Positions 37,087 to 47,092 of a stretch of 64,000 nucleotides of DNA are shown one piece after another. A model generated the notes under the pieces. That model ran no database searches. It was not told the DNA's origin and saw nothing but the letters and a program-made list of their open reading frames with translations. The DNA comes from Flavobacterium nitratireducens. GTDB taxonomy: Bacteria > Bacteroidota > Bacteroidia > Flavobacteriales > Flavobacteriaceae. Location: the NCBI RefSeq assembly GCF_029625335.1, contig NZ_CP121111.1:1922001-1986000 (forward strand), read 5' to 3'. Position numbers and translations under genes: made by a program. Numbering within the stretch: position 1 is the stretch's first letter; every line of letters begins with the position of its first letter.

Positions 37087-37119
37087 AATTCAATTTTTAA
37101 TTGTTTGGATCTGTTATTT

Positions 37120-37241
37120 GCCACGAATTCACGAACTATTATTTTTAACTAAATTCAATATTTCACTAACAATAAGCTTAACTAATTGATTCGTATAATT
37201 CTTGATTTCCGATTTTCAAAATTAATTCGTGAATTCGTGGC
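37120..37241. repeat. Widely spaced 16-bp inverted repeat between methyltransferase and LysR genes
   Basis: GCCACGAATTCACGAA at 37120-37135 and its exact complement at 37226-37241, 90 bases apart, in a divergent promoter region. Similar words (CCACGAATTGCACGGATT near 57475) occur in other spacers here, so it may be a dispersed intergenic element rather than an operator. Confidence 0.7.
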
Positions 37242-37341
37242 TAATAATCAGCGAAATAGATTTCTATTTCACAAACCTAGAATTTTTATATATGACTTAA
37301 AAATACTTATTTTGTCAATTATTAATACTTATTAGGTATTT

Positions 37342-38235
37342 ATGGAATTACGCCACCTTAAATATTTCCTCAAATTAGCCGAAGAACGCAGCTTTGTCCG
37401 CGCTGCCGAAAAGTTATTTATTTCGCAGCCCCCTTTGAGCCGTCAGATTAAGGAACTGGAAACCGAACTAGGTACCACCCTTTTTGAACGCAATAACAAA
37501 AGGGTTATCCTAACCGAAGCTGGTAAATATTACCAAAAAGAAGTTCAAGAATTGCTTCAAAATTTGGAACGTATTAACGCAACAACCAAAAAAATATCTG
37601 AAAATCAAAGTGGTGAATTCAGGATTGCTTATGTGAGTTCTACTTTTTCAGGAGATATTTCAAAATTGATTCAGTATTTGTCGAATGAATATCCCTATGT
37701 CAATTTTCGATTGTATGAAGTACCTACTGTGAAACAAATAGCAGCCTTGGAAGAAGGTAAAATTGATTTTGGAATTATCCGTGCGCCTTTACATTCTCCA
37801 AAAATCGATTCGCAGTTGTGGTTCAAAGACCGATTTTCATTGGTTTTCAATAAGAATCAATATTCCATTCCGTCTGAAGAGGATTTGGAAAACTTACAAT
37901 CAGCTACCTTTGTTTTTTTCAACAAAGACTATGCGCCGCATTTTTATGATGCTTTATTGGAAATCTGTGCGCAGTATGGTTTCAGTCCCAAAGTCGTACA
38001 CGAATCCAACAATATTTCTTCAATTATTCAGTTGGTTAAGAACGGACTGGGGGTTTCCATTGTTCCTTCTGCCATTCGAAAAACACATAATTATCCCGAA
38101 TTGACCTTTTTAGAATTAAAGAAATCACAACGATTCACGGATATTTTATTGGCAACACCAAAAGGAAATCCATCAGAAATAGCTCAAAAAGCAATCATCT
38201 TTTTGACCCAAAAAAATAGTAAAAATGAACAGTAA
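37342..38235 (+). CDS. LysR-family transcriptional regulator
   Basis: 297 residues: N-terminal winged HTH (MELRHLKYFLKLAEERSFVRAAEKLFISQPPLSRQIKELE) and a periplasmic-binding-protein-like effector domain from about residue 90 (FRIAYVSSTF ... LGVSIVPSAI). Closest in style to the BenM/CatM group of activators. It overlaps the downstream ogt gene by 11 bases, so they are cotranscribed; it may regulate the divergent methyltransferase. The effector is unknown. Confidence 0.93.
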   Translation: MELRHLKYFLKLAEERSFVRAAEKLFISQPPLSRQIKELETELGTTLFERNNKRVILTEAGKYYQKEVQELLQNLERINATTKKISENQSGEFRIAYVSSTFSGDISKLIQYLSNEYPYVNFRLYEVPTVKQIAALEEGKIDFGIIRAPLHSPKIDSQLWFKDRFSLVFNKNQYSIPSEEDLENLQSATFVFFNKDYAPHFYDALLEICAQYGFSPKVVHESNNISSIIQLVKNGLGVSIVPSAIRKTHNYPELTFLELKKSQRFTDILLATPKGNPSEIAQKAIIFLTQKNSKNEQ

Positions 38236-38710
38236 TATAGAAACCACTTTTTTCAAAACTCCATTAGGAATCGCTAAAATTATTGGTGATGAAAACGGAA
38301 TTTCGGAAATATCCATTCAGGAAAATGGAAAAATAACCGAAAGAATTCCTGCTGTTTTAGAAGAAGCCGTGCATCAACTTCAGAACTATTTTGATGGAAA
38401 AAGAACAGACTTTGATTTCAAAATAAATCCAAAAGGAACCGAATTTCAACAAAAAGTTTGGCAATCATTAATCGAAATTCCATTTGGAAAAACGATGAGC
38501 TATTTGGATTTATCCAAAAAATTAGGAGATGTCAAAGCCATTCGAGCAGTAGCATCCGCAAACGGAAAAAATCCGCTTTGGATTGTAGTTCCCTGCCACA
38601 GAGTTATAGGAACCGATGGTTCACTCACGGGTTATGCCGGTGGATTGTGGCGTAAAAAGTGGTTGTTGGAACACGAAAATCCAGCACGAAAACAAGAATT
38701 GTTGTTTTAA
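38225..38710 (+). CDS. ogt: Methylated-DNA-protein cysteine methyltransferase (Ogt type)
   Basis: Suicide repair protein that takes alkyl groups from O6-alkylguanine. The active-site motif VPCHRVIG is intact, with the FQQKVWQSLIEIPFGKTMSYLDLSKKLG winged-helix region before it and GSLTGYAGGLWRKKWLLEHE after it. 161 residues: no Ada N-terminal domain, so it is the Ogt type. It starts inside the end of the LysR gene. Confidence 0.95.
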   Translation: MNSNIETTFFKTPLGIAKIIGDENGISEISIQENGKITERIPAVLEEAVHQLQNYFDGKRTDFDFKINPKGTEFQQKVWQSLIEIPFGKTMSYLDLSKKLGDVKAIRAVASANGKNPLWIVVPCHRVIGTDGSLTGYAGGLWRKKWLLEHENPARKQELLF

Positions 38711-38890
38711 AATACTTTTTACCATTAAGAAATTAAGATAAATTAAGATTTAACTTTACCGCAAAGGATACAAAGTTTTACGCAAAGAAAACGAAGAATC
38801 TTAACTCCTGAATGGTTTAATTAAAAGCATAAATGATAATTTGAATTATCTTTTTTTATGTAAATTCGTACCGAAGCTAAATCCAAATCC

Positions 38891-40042
38891 ATGAAAAAAC
38901 TCAAAAAAATTCTAATAGGATTCGTTATTGTGATAGGACTTATGATACTTTCACTTTATATTTTCAAAAAGGATTATTTATTAAGAGCAGTTCGGGTGAC
39001 CTACCTCAACGGACATTCAACAGCTTTTTTGGATGATTACAAATACTTTGATAATGCAATCATTCAGAAAAGCAATCAACCACAACCCTGGAATTTAGCC
39101 AAAGATTATAACAAGGTAAAACCAACTTCTAAATTAGAAGACTTACATAAAGAAATGGGAACAGTCGCTTTTGTAATTATAAAAAACGATAGTATCTGGA
39201 ACGAAAACTATTATGATAATTACGCTGCAGCTTCCAAATCAAATTCATTTTCCATGGCCAAAAGTATCGTATCGGCATCCTTAGGAAAAGCCATCATGGA
39301 AGGAAAAATTAAAAGTTTAGACCAGAAAGTCAGTGACTTTTTTCCTGAATTCTCCAAAGGAAAATCGGCCGAAATGACTGTGGGTGACTTGGCTTCTATG
39401 GCTTCTGGATTAAACTGGGATGAAGCTTACTACAGCCCTTTCTCCATTACCACTCAAGCCTATTTTGATGACAATTTAACCCCCATTATTTTGGGTTTAA
39501 AAGGAATCGACACACCAGGGAAGACCTATAAATACTTAAGCGGAAACACTCAATTACTGGCCATGTGCATTGAGAAAGCCACAGGCAAAAAATTAGCCGA
39601 TTATGTTTCGAAATCTTTCTGGAAACCTATGGGTGCCGAGAGTGATGCCTTATGGCAAACCGATAAAAAAGGACTGGTAAAGGCTTTCTGTTGTGTAGCT
39701 AGTAACGCTAGGGATTTTGCCCGTTTTGGAAAACTCTATCTTTATAACGGTAAATGGAACGGCCAACAACTTTTAGACAGTACTTTTGTAGCCAAATCAG
39801 TAAGACCACGTTTTAAAGAATCGCCTCAATATGGTTATGGTTGGTGGCTAAGCCAATACAAAAACAAACCGCTTTTTTATATGCGAGGTCATTTAGGCCA
39901 ATATGTGATTGTGATTCCTGAAGATCAGTTAATCATTGTTCGATTAGGAAACAAGGAAAATAAGGGAACTATCGAAAATCCGCATAGTAAAGACCTATTC
40001 GTATATCTGGAAGAAAGCTATAAAATGCTGGGAGCACACTAA
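38891..40042 (+). CDS. Serine hydrolase of the beta-lactamase/class C family
   Basis: 383 residues with an N-terminal signal anchor (ILIGFVIVIGLMILSLYIF), so probably periplasmic. The SxxK motif is SMAKS (about residues 118-122), the YxN-type motif is in YKYLSGNTQ, and the third motif is in the YMRGHLGQYVIV region (HxG type). The family includes esterases, peptidases and lactamases, so the activity is not fixed. It lies 20 bases upstream of the exonuclease gene. Confidence 0.85.
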   Translation: MKKLKKILIGFVIVIGLMILSLYIFKKDYLLRAVRVTYLNGHSTAFLDDYKYFDNAIIQKSNQPQPWNLAKDYNKVKPTSKLEDLHKEMGTVAFVIIKNDSIWNENYYDNYAAASKSNSFSMAKSIVSASLGKAIMEGKIKSLDQKVSDFFPEFSKGKSAEMTVGDLASMASGLNWDEAYYSPFSITTQAYFDDNLTPIILGLKGIDTPGKTYKYLSGNTQLLAMCIEKATGKKLADYVSKSFWKPMGAESDALWQTDKKGLVKAFCCVASNARDFARFGKLYLYNGKWNGQQLLDSTFVAKSVRPRFKESPQYGYGWWLSQYKNKPLFYMRGHLGQYVIVIPEDQLIIVRLGNKENKGTIENPHSKDLFVYLEESYKMLGAH

Positions 40043-40062
40043 TTTTGTAAAAACAAAAACTG

Positions 40063-40776
40063 ATGATTGAAAAAATAAATCTCAACAACATCTTATTTCT
40101 GGACATTGAAACGGTTCCTGAAACAGCCGATTTCAACGAATTGGATTCGGAAATGCAAGCTTTGTACGAACAAAAAACACAATACCAGCGCAAGGAAGAA
40201 ATTTCGGCTGAGGAATTTTATGAGCGTGCGGGGATTTGGGCGGAATTTGGAAAAATTGTTTGTATATCCGTTGGTTTCTTTGCAAATAAAAATGACATAC
40301 GAAACTTTAGAGTAACTTCATTTTTTGGAGAAGAAAAGAAAATATTAAAAGATTTCAGCAATCTGTTGAACAACCATTTCAATGGACCGCAACACCTATT
40401 GTGTGGTCACAATGCTAAGGAATTTGATATTCCTTTTATCGCCCGCCGTATGATTATTAATAATATTGCCATTCCAGATAAACTGAATCTTTTTGGCAAA
40501 AAGCCTTGGGAAATTCCGCATTTGGACACTTTAGAATTGTGGAAATTTGGCGATTACAAGCATTTCACTTCCTTAAAACTCATGTGTAAAGTGCTTGGAA
40601 TTCCTTCTCCAAAAGGCGATATCGATGGTAGTCAGGTAGGTCATGTTTTTTATGTCGAAAAAGATATTGACCGAATTGTAACCTATTGCGAAAAAGACAC
40701 CATTGCTGTAGCTCAGATTTTCCTGCGTTTGCGAAGAGAAGATTTATTGATTGAAGAGGAGATTATACATGTTTAA
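40063..40776 (+). CDS. PolB-like 3'-5' exonuclease (DnaQ superfamily)
   Basis: 237-residue predicted 3'-5' exonuclease with the RNase H fold. Exo I is FLDIETVPE, Exo II is HNAKEFDIPFIARRM and Exo III is TYCEKDTIAVAQIFL (the YxxxD box), so all acidic metal ligands are present. Of the PolB-related exonuclease group; likely in DNA repair or nucleic-acid turnover. It is followed within 95 bases by a HEAT-repeat gene. Confidence 0.88.
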   Translation: MIEKINLNNILFLDIETVPETADFNELDSEMQALYEQKTQYQRKEEISAEEFYERAGIWAEFGKIVCISVGFFANKNDIRNFRVTSFFGEEKKILKDFSNLLNNHFNGPQHLLCGHNAKEFDIPFIARRMIINNIAIPDKLNLFGKKPWEIPHLDTLELWKFGDYKHFTSLKLMCKVLGIPSPKGDIDGSQVGHVFYVEKDIDRIVTYCEKDTIAVAQIFLRLRREDLLIEEEIIHV

Positions 40777-40871
40777 AAATATTTAGAGATGGTTTTACTT
40801 TTACTAAACTTTTTGAAAATCAATTAAAAAAGAAACTTGCGAAATTACCAGTAGAAAAACTTTTAATTGAA

Positions 40872-41495
40872 ATGACAAATAATAAATATTATTTCCCCAA
40901 TAATATTTGGAAAAAATATTTTGCTAAAAATTCAATAGAAAGTGGAAAATGGATTTCATGGTTTGCTACAAGAGAAGCTGAAAAAATTGTTGATAGAAAA
41001 GAAGCAGATACATTAATAAAGATTATTGAAAACTCTAATTTAAACTATGAAATTAGAAGAAAAGCTTATTTCTGTTTAGGTCATTTATGTAAAAATTTAT
41101 CAGATAAAGAAATTTTCGATTTTTTAGTAAATAAATTAAATAGCGAATCAGAAAATATTCAAGAAACAATTCTTATTTCAATCACAAATATGGACAAACC
41201 GTTGGAATACAATTTAATTCCAATTATAAATATCTTGAAAAACGGAAAAATGGGTATGAAAACTTCTGCAGCAATAGCATTGAAAAATGCAAAAAATCCA
41301 GATATAGAAATTGAATTATTAAATTCTTTTGAAAAAGAAAAAAACAAACATTTACAGGAAATGATTGCATCAACTTTAAAAACAGTAGGAAGCAATAAAT
41401 CTATTCCTATACTTGAAAACAAATTGAAAACAGCTAAAGGAAGAGATTATAAATATTTTTTAGAAAGTGCTCTGATTGAAATTAAAAAGCGATAA
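40872..41495 (+). CDS. HEAT-repeat protein, possibly missing its N-terminus
   Basis: 207 residues made of helical pairs of about 30 residues, e.g. LNYEIRRKAYFCLGHLCKNLSDKEIFDFLVNKL, SENIQETILISITNM, GMKTSAAIALKNA and KHLQEMIASTLKTVGS: a HEAT-like solenoid, usually for protein binding. The frame stays open upstream to 40752 and reads plausible coding sequence (FRDGFTFTKLFENQLKKKLAKL) but has no ATG, GTG or TTG there. The gene may be 5'-truncated or carry a start-region error. AT content is higher than in its neighbours. Confidence 0.65.
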   Translation: MTNNKYYFPNNIWKKYFAKNSIESGKWISWFATREAEKIVDRKEADTLIKIIENSNLNYEIRRKAYFCLGHLCKNLSDKEIFDFLVNKLNSESENIQETILISITNMDKPLEYNLIPIINILKNGKMGMKTSAAIALKNAKNPDIEIELLNSFEKEKNKHLQEMIASTLKTVGSNKSIPILENKLKTAKGRDYKYFLESALIEIKKR

Positions 41496-41592
41496 TCTTT
41501 TTTAAACTTTTATTTAAAGTCTTACTGCTCTTTGCGAAAAGCCTTTGTGAACTTTGGGGTTAAATATTTACATTTACAAAAATTATAAATTT

Positions 41593-43031
41593 ATGGTATT
41601 AAGCAGATTTTGGTTGGTTATTTTCATTTCGTCAATTGCATTTGTTATTTTCAGTTTGTTTTCAGGCAGCAATTATACAATAGACCATGTTTTAAACGGA
41701 AAAAAAGATGATCCTATTTTAGTTTCTGAAAAGTATCTTGATGAAATTCCTGCTTTTATAAAAGACAGCATCTATAAATCAGAAGAAAAAAGCTTTACAA
41801 TCAATAGAGACACACTGAATGCTGATACTACTTATGTTTACAAAAACAAAACGGTAAAAATTTATAGTGGCGTTCAAAAATCAGATGGTTTATTGCCAAC
41901 CTGTAAAAGTACTTTACTGGATTTGATTTTGCCATTGATGGCTTATTTGGCTTTTTCTGTGGATTAATGGAACTTTTAATTATTTCGGGAGTTTCCGAAA
42001 AACTGGCTAAAGTGTTGAGTCCGGTATTTGTAAAAGTGTTCCCAAGTATTCCTAAAAATCATCCATCGATTTCCTATATGACCTTAAACTTTGCTGCTAA
42101 TTTCCTAGGATTGGATTCGGCTGCAACGCCTTTTGGATTAAAAGCCATGGAAAGTTTACAGGAAATCAACCCCGAAAAAGACAAGGCCAGCGATGCCCAA
42201 ATTATGTTTATGTGCCTTCATGCTTCGGGACTGACTTTGATTGCGACTTCAATCATTGGTTATCGTGCCGCTGCCAATGCTGCCAATCCAGCCGATGTAA
42301 TGCTGCCTTGTATTATCACTTCGTTTATTGGTACCATCGCCGCTTTTCTAATTGTTGGAGTAAAACAAAAAATTAATTTCAAAAGTGCTTCGTTACTTAT
42401 GGGTTTGATCGTATTGATTGCTGCCATTATTGGTTTGCTGATGTATGTAAACCATCTGGATTTAATTGGTAAAAACTATTTTACGACGAATCTTTCAGCA
42501 TTAATTTTAATCGGAATTATTGTGGCCACCTTGATTTTCTCTTTTGTTAAAGAGCAAAAATTTACCGAAGCCAACACAACTGTTTACGAAGCTTTTGTAT
42601 CAGGAGCTAATAATGGTGTGAAAACCGGAGTTACTATTTTTCCTTATGTTTTAGGGATGTTAGTAGCTATTTCATTGTTCAGAAACAGTGGATTATTTGA
42701 AATTATTAGCAACGGACTTGGATTTGTTTTCTCTAGTATGGGAGTGACAAAAGAAATTGTCGATGCTTTGCCTGTTGCCTTGCTAAGACCTTTTAGTTCA
42801 GCCGGTTCAAGAGGATTTTTGATTGACTCGATGAATACCTTTGGTGCTGATTCATTAACAGGGAGACTCAGCAGTATTTTTCAATGTAGTGCCGAAAGTA
42901 CCTTCTATGTTATTGCGGTTTATTTTGGTTCGGTGAATATCAAAAATACCCGTTACGCTTTAGGAACCATGCTTATAGTCGATGTTATTTGCGTAATTAC
43001 AGCTATTTTTGTGGCGAGTTGGTTTTTTTAA
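41593..43031 (+). pseudogene. Nucleoside-recognition (SpmA/SpmB-like) membrane protein, one frameshift
   Basis: Multi-helix inner-membrane protein with Gate/nucleoside-recognition domains, like fused SpmA and SpmB. The first part (125 residues) has one membrane helix, a periplasmic segment with HVLNGKKDDPILVSEKYLDEIP and the start of the first Gate domain. The second part continues it (ELLIISGVSEKLAKVLSPVF, LNFAANFLGLDSAATPFG, RPFSSAGSRG, FQCSAESTFYV). Adding one T to the five-T run at 41952-41956 joins them (AYLAFFCGLMELL) into 479 residues. Transport role unproved. Confidence 0.82.
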
Positions 43032-43051
43032 ATGTGAATTGATTGTTTACA

Positions 43052-43154
43052 ACGGATTAAAATCCGTCGCTATGCCGATGGCTCTCTAAAATATATGAAA
43101 ATGTGTAAGTTCCGTAGGAACGATTTAGATTGTAGAAACGGATTTTAATCCGTT
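43052..43154. repeat. REP-like composite unit upstream of RAYT copy 2
   Basis: Contains ACGGAT-TAAA-ATCCGT (43052-43067), a weak GCC-GAT-GGC, GTTCC-GTA-GGAAC (43109-43121) with tail GATTTAGATTGTAG, and the perfect 8-2-8 palindrome AACGGATTTTAATCCGTT (43137-43154). The last three elements recur inverted downstream of the transposase. Confidence 0.75.
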
Positions 43155-43181
43155 GATGATGTAAAACAATAAAAAACAATT

Positions 43182-43643
43182 ATGGCAAATACCTATCATC
43201 AAATTTACATTCAGGTTGTTTTTGCGGTAAAATATCGTGAAGCTGTTATTGCTGATGAATGGAAATCTACATTGTTTGGCGTAATTGGTAATTTAATAAA
43301 TGAAACTGGATGTAAAACCATAATTGTTAATGGTGTTGAAGATCATGTTCATTGTTTTTTGGGTCTTAAACCTGTTGTTTCAATTTCGGAATTAATGAAA
43401 ACGGTAAAAGCAAAATCATCAAAATACATTAATGATCATCATTTGACCAAATCAAAATTTGAATGGCAGGAAGGTTATGGTGCGTTTTCGTATGGTCATT
43501 CTCAAATTAATGTAGTTTACAATTATGTTGCTAATCAAGAAGAACATCATAAAAAGCAAACTTTCAAGGAAGAATATTTAGAGTTTTTAGATAAATTCCA
43601 AGTTCCATTTGACGAAAGATATATTTTTCAGGATATGATATAA
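43182..43643 (+). CDS. Y1-family (HUH) transposase, RAYT-like, copy 2
   Basis: 153-residue complete Y1 transposase. HUH motif EDHVHCFLGLKP, catalytic Tyr region NYVANQEEHHKKQTFKEEY. Roughly half of the residues match copy 1 at 32490, so the two are diverged relatives, not recent duplicates. It is surrounded by a different palindrome set (AACGGATT, GTTCC, GAGCC types). RAYTs are thought to move or maintain REP elements, and each copy here seems matched to its own hairpin family. Confidence 0.88.
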   Translation: MANTYHQIYIQVVFAVKYREAVIADEWKSTLFGVIGNLINETGCKTIIVNGVEDHVHCFLGLKPVVSISELMKTVKAKSSKYINDHHLTKSKFEWQEGYGAFSYGHSQINVVYNYVANQEEHHKKQTFKEEYLEFLDKFQVPFDERYIFQDMI

Positions 43644-43665
43644 AATGAAAAATTATATATGTACC

Positions 43666-43786
43666 GAGCCTAAGGCTCTCATTTGAATGGATTTGATTGT
43701 TTTCAACGGATTAAAATCCGTTTCTACAATATTTGTCGTTCCTACGGAACTTTCACATTTAACACATATCATAGAGCCTTCGGCTC
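43666..43786. repeat. REP-like composite unit downstream of RAYT copy 2, inverted
   Basis: Order: GAGCC-TAA-GGCTC (43666-43678), AACGGATTAAAATCCGTT (43705-43722), GTTCC-TAC-GGAAC (43738-43750), GAGCC-TTC-GGCTC (43774-43786). The reverse complement of about 43695-43786 aligns with about 43070-43160 over its whole length, including the spacers. Confidence 0.75.
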
Positions 43787-43858
43787 GAAACATTTTGTAG
43801 CAACGGATTTTAATCCGTTTGTGATATGAAATAGCAAGAAACCGAGTTCCGTAGGAAC
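43774..43858. repeat. Further REP-like hairpins, direct orientation
   Basis: The GAGCC-TTC-GGCTC hairpin with tail GAAACATTTTGTAG is followed by AACGGATTTTAATCCGTT (43802-43819) and GTTCC-GTA-GGAAC (43846-43858). A decayed palindrome (about 43877-43904) ends the array. Confidence 0.7.
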
Positions 43859-44024
43859 GGAACATATCGCAAGAATATAATCCGTTGTCATGGAAACGAA
43901 TTATATTCAAACAATCAATTTTAACAGATTAACACAACAATAGTTCTAGGATTTCTAATCTATTTTTCATTCTTTTGAATTTTACAAAAATTACTATTTA
44001 TAAACTCATTTAAACAAATAAAAA

Positions 44025-44096
44025 ATGTCAAAATACACTAAATACATCGCCATAGGATTGCTAATTCTATTTTTAGTTACCAGCTTATTAGGCTAG
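44025..44096 (+). CDS. 23-residue single-helix membrane micropeptide
   Basis: ATG at 44025 to TAG at 44094-44096. After a short positive N-terminus (MSKYTKY) the rest is one hydrophobic helix (IAIGLLILFLVTSLLG). It lies in a region otherwise free of genes and is followed 28 bases later by a good terminator hairpin, as expected of a short independent gene. There is no recognised family and no obvious ribosome-binding site, which is common in this phylum. Chance occurrence cannot be excluded. Confidence 0.5.
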   Translation: MSKYTKYIAIGLLILFLVTSLLG

Positions 44097-44123
44097 TTTT
44101 TAAAACATTAATCGTAAAAATTA

Positions 44124-44158
44124 AGAGATGGTATTTTATTGAATAGCATCTCTTTTTA
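44124..44158 (+). terminator. Intrinsic terminator after the micropeptide
   Basis: AGAGATGGTATT / AATAGCATCTCT, one mismatch in 12 bp, followed by TTTTTATTT. Confidence 0.7.
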
Positions 44159-44236
44159 TTTGATTTTATAACAAAAAGTTTGATTTTTTAAAGGAATCAC
44201 AGCTGTCAAAAAACTGTGGCTACGCTAAATAATTTT

Positions 44237-44244
44237 TATATTTG
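44237..44244 (+). promoter_or_regulatory. Candidate -7 element of the fumarase gene
   Basis: TATATTTG, exact TAnnTTTG, 18 bases before the ATG at 44263. It overlaps the TTG at 44242, so that codon is not the start. Confidence 0.55.
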
Positions 44245-44262
44245 TCAAAAAACAAAAAACTA

Positions 44263-45864
44263 ATGGACTTTATTTATCAGGATCCTTATCCAATTTTAAA
44301 AGACGATACCCAATACCGCAAAATCACTTCAGATTACGTAAAATTAGAAAAATTAGGAGACAGAGAAATCCTAACAGTTGATCCAAAAGGCTTAGAGTTA
44401 CTTTCGCAAGAAGCAATGAAAGATGTTTCTTTTATGTTGCGCACTTCGCATTTAGAGAAATTAAGTGCTATTCTTGATGATCCGGAAGCGACCGACAACG
44501 ACCGATTTGTAGCTTACAATTTATTGCAAAATGCTGCAGTTGCCATCGACGGACAATTACCATCTTGTCAGGATACTGGTACGGCGATTGTAATGGCTAA
44601 AAAAGGAGAAAACGTATATACAGGTGTTGACGATGCTGAATGGCTTTCTAAAGGGATTTTTAACACCTATCAGGAAAGAAACCTACGTTATTCTCAAATT
44701 GTGCCTATCAGCATGTTTGAAGAAAAAAACTCTGGTTCAAATCTTCCAGCTCAAATCGATATTTATGCTAAAAAAGGAAATTCGTATGAATTCTTATTTT
44801 TAGCAAAAGGTGGAGGTTCAGCTAACAAAACTTACTTATACCAACAAACAAAATCGTTATTGAATGAAAAATCATTAGATGCTTTCATTCGTGCTAAAAT
44901 CATGGATTTAGGAACTTCGGCTTGTCCCCCTTATCACTTGGCTTTAGTTATTGGTGGAACTTCTGCCGAAGCGACTTTAGCAGCAGTTAAAAAAGCATCT
45001 GCTGGTTATTATGACAACCTACCAACAACTGGAAATATGGCTGGTCAGGCTTTCCGTGATTTGGAATGGGAAAAAGAGTACAACAAATTTGCCAAGAAAG
45101 TGCTATTGGAGCGCAATTTGGCGGAAAATATTTCACGCATGATGTACGTGTAATTCGTTTGCCACGTCACGCAGCCTCTTGTCCGGTTGGATTAGGCGTT
45201 TCTTGTTCTGCCGATAGAAATATCAAAGGAAAAATTACCAAAGACGGTATTTATGTAGAGCAATTAGAAGCTAATCCGCAACGTTTCTTGCCTGCTACTC
45301 CTCCTCACTTGGAAGAAGCAGTAGAAATCGATTTGAACCAACCAATGAGTGAGATTCTTAAAAAATTATCTCAATACCCAATCAAAACACGTTTAAAATT
45401 AAACGGAACCTTGATTGTAGCTCGTGATATTGCTCACGCTAAAATAAAAGAATTATTAGACAGCTGGAAAACCAATGCCAGAATACTTTAAAAATCACCC
45501 GATTTATTACGCAGGTCCTGCTAAAACACCGGACGGAATGCCATCAGGAAGTTTTGGACCTACAACGGCTGGGCGAATGGACGTGTATGTGGAAGAGTTC
45601 CAGAAAAATGGCGGAAGTATGGTAATGCTTGCTAAAGGAAACCGCACCAAAGACGTTATGAACGCTTGTAAAACCTACGGTGGATTCTATTTAGGTTCTA
45701 TCGGTGGTCCTGCTGCCATCTTAGCTAAGGAAAACATTCTTTCGGTTGAAGTAGTTGACTTTGAAGAATTAGGCATGGAAGCTGTTCGAAAAATCACCAT
45801 AAAAGATTTTCCTGCTTTCATCATTACTGATGATAAAGGAAATGATTTCTTTGAGAATTTATAA
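44263..45864 (+). pseudogene. Class I (iron-sulfur) fumarate hydratase with two compensating frameshifts
   Basis: Single-chain class I fumarase that hydrates fumarate to L-malate in the TCA cycle. Cys ligands for a 4Fe-4S cluster are in [23 protein letters not shown] and [13 protein letters not shown]. The frame breaks at 45094-45095 (AA where AAA gives [16 protein letters not shown]) and returns by one extra base near 45462-45467 ([12 protein letters not shown] after removal). The middle 125 codons read correctly in the shifted frame. The repaired product is 533 residues, normal for the family, with no stops. A TCA enzyme with two opposite one-base errors suggests sequence error. A terminator follows. 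Confidence 0.9.
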
Positions 45865-45890
45865 AAATCAAATCATCTTATTAAAAAAGA

Positions 45891-45918
45891 AAAACCGCTG
45901 AATTAGCGGTTTTTTTTA
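45891..45918 (+). terminator. Intrinsic terminator of the fumarase gene
   Basis: AAAACCGCT / AGCGGTTTT hairpin, loop of 5, with a T-run; it may also serve the converging esterase gene. Confidence 0.85.
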
Positions 45919-45920
45919 TT

Positions 45921-47081
<1,161 letters not shown>

Positions 47082-47092
47082 TTAAAGTAAGT

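Noticed and set aside
43040..43905. CRISPR array
   Set aside because: The repeats are palindromes of three kinds, irregularly spaced and in both orientations, with no unique spacers of constant length and no cas genes.
45094..45467. Programmed ribosomal frameshifting in fumarase
   Set aside because: The two shifts are in opposite directions, no slippery heptamer with downstream structure is seen at both sites, and similar one-base errors occur in unrelated genes.
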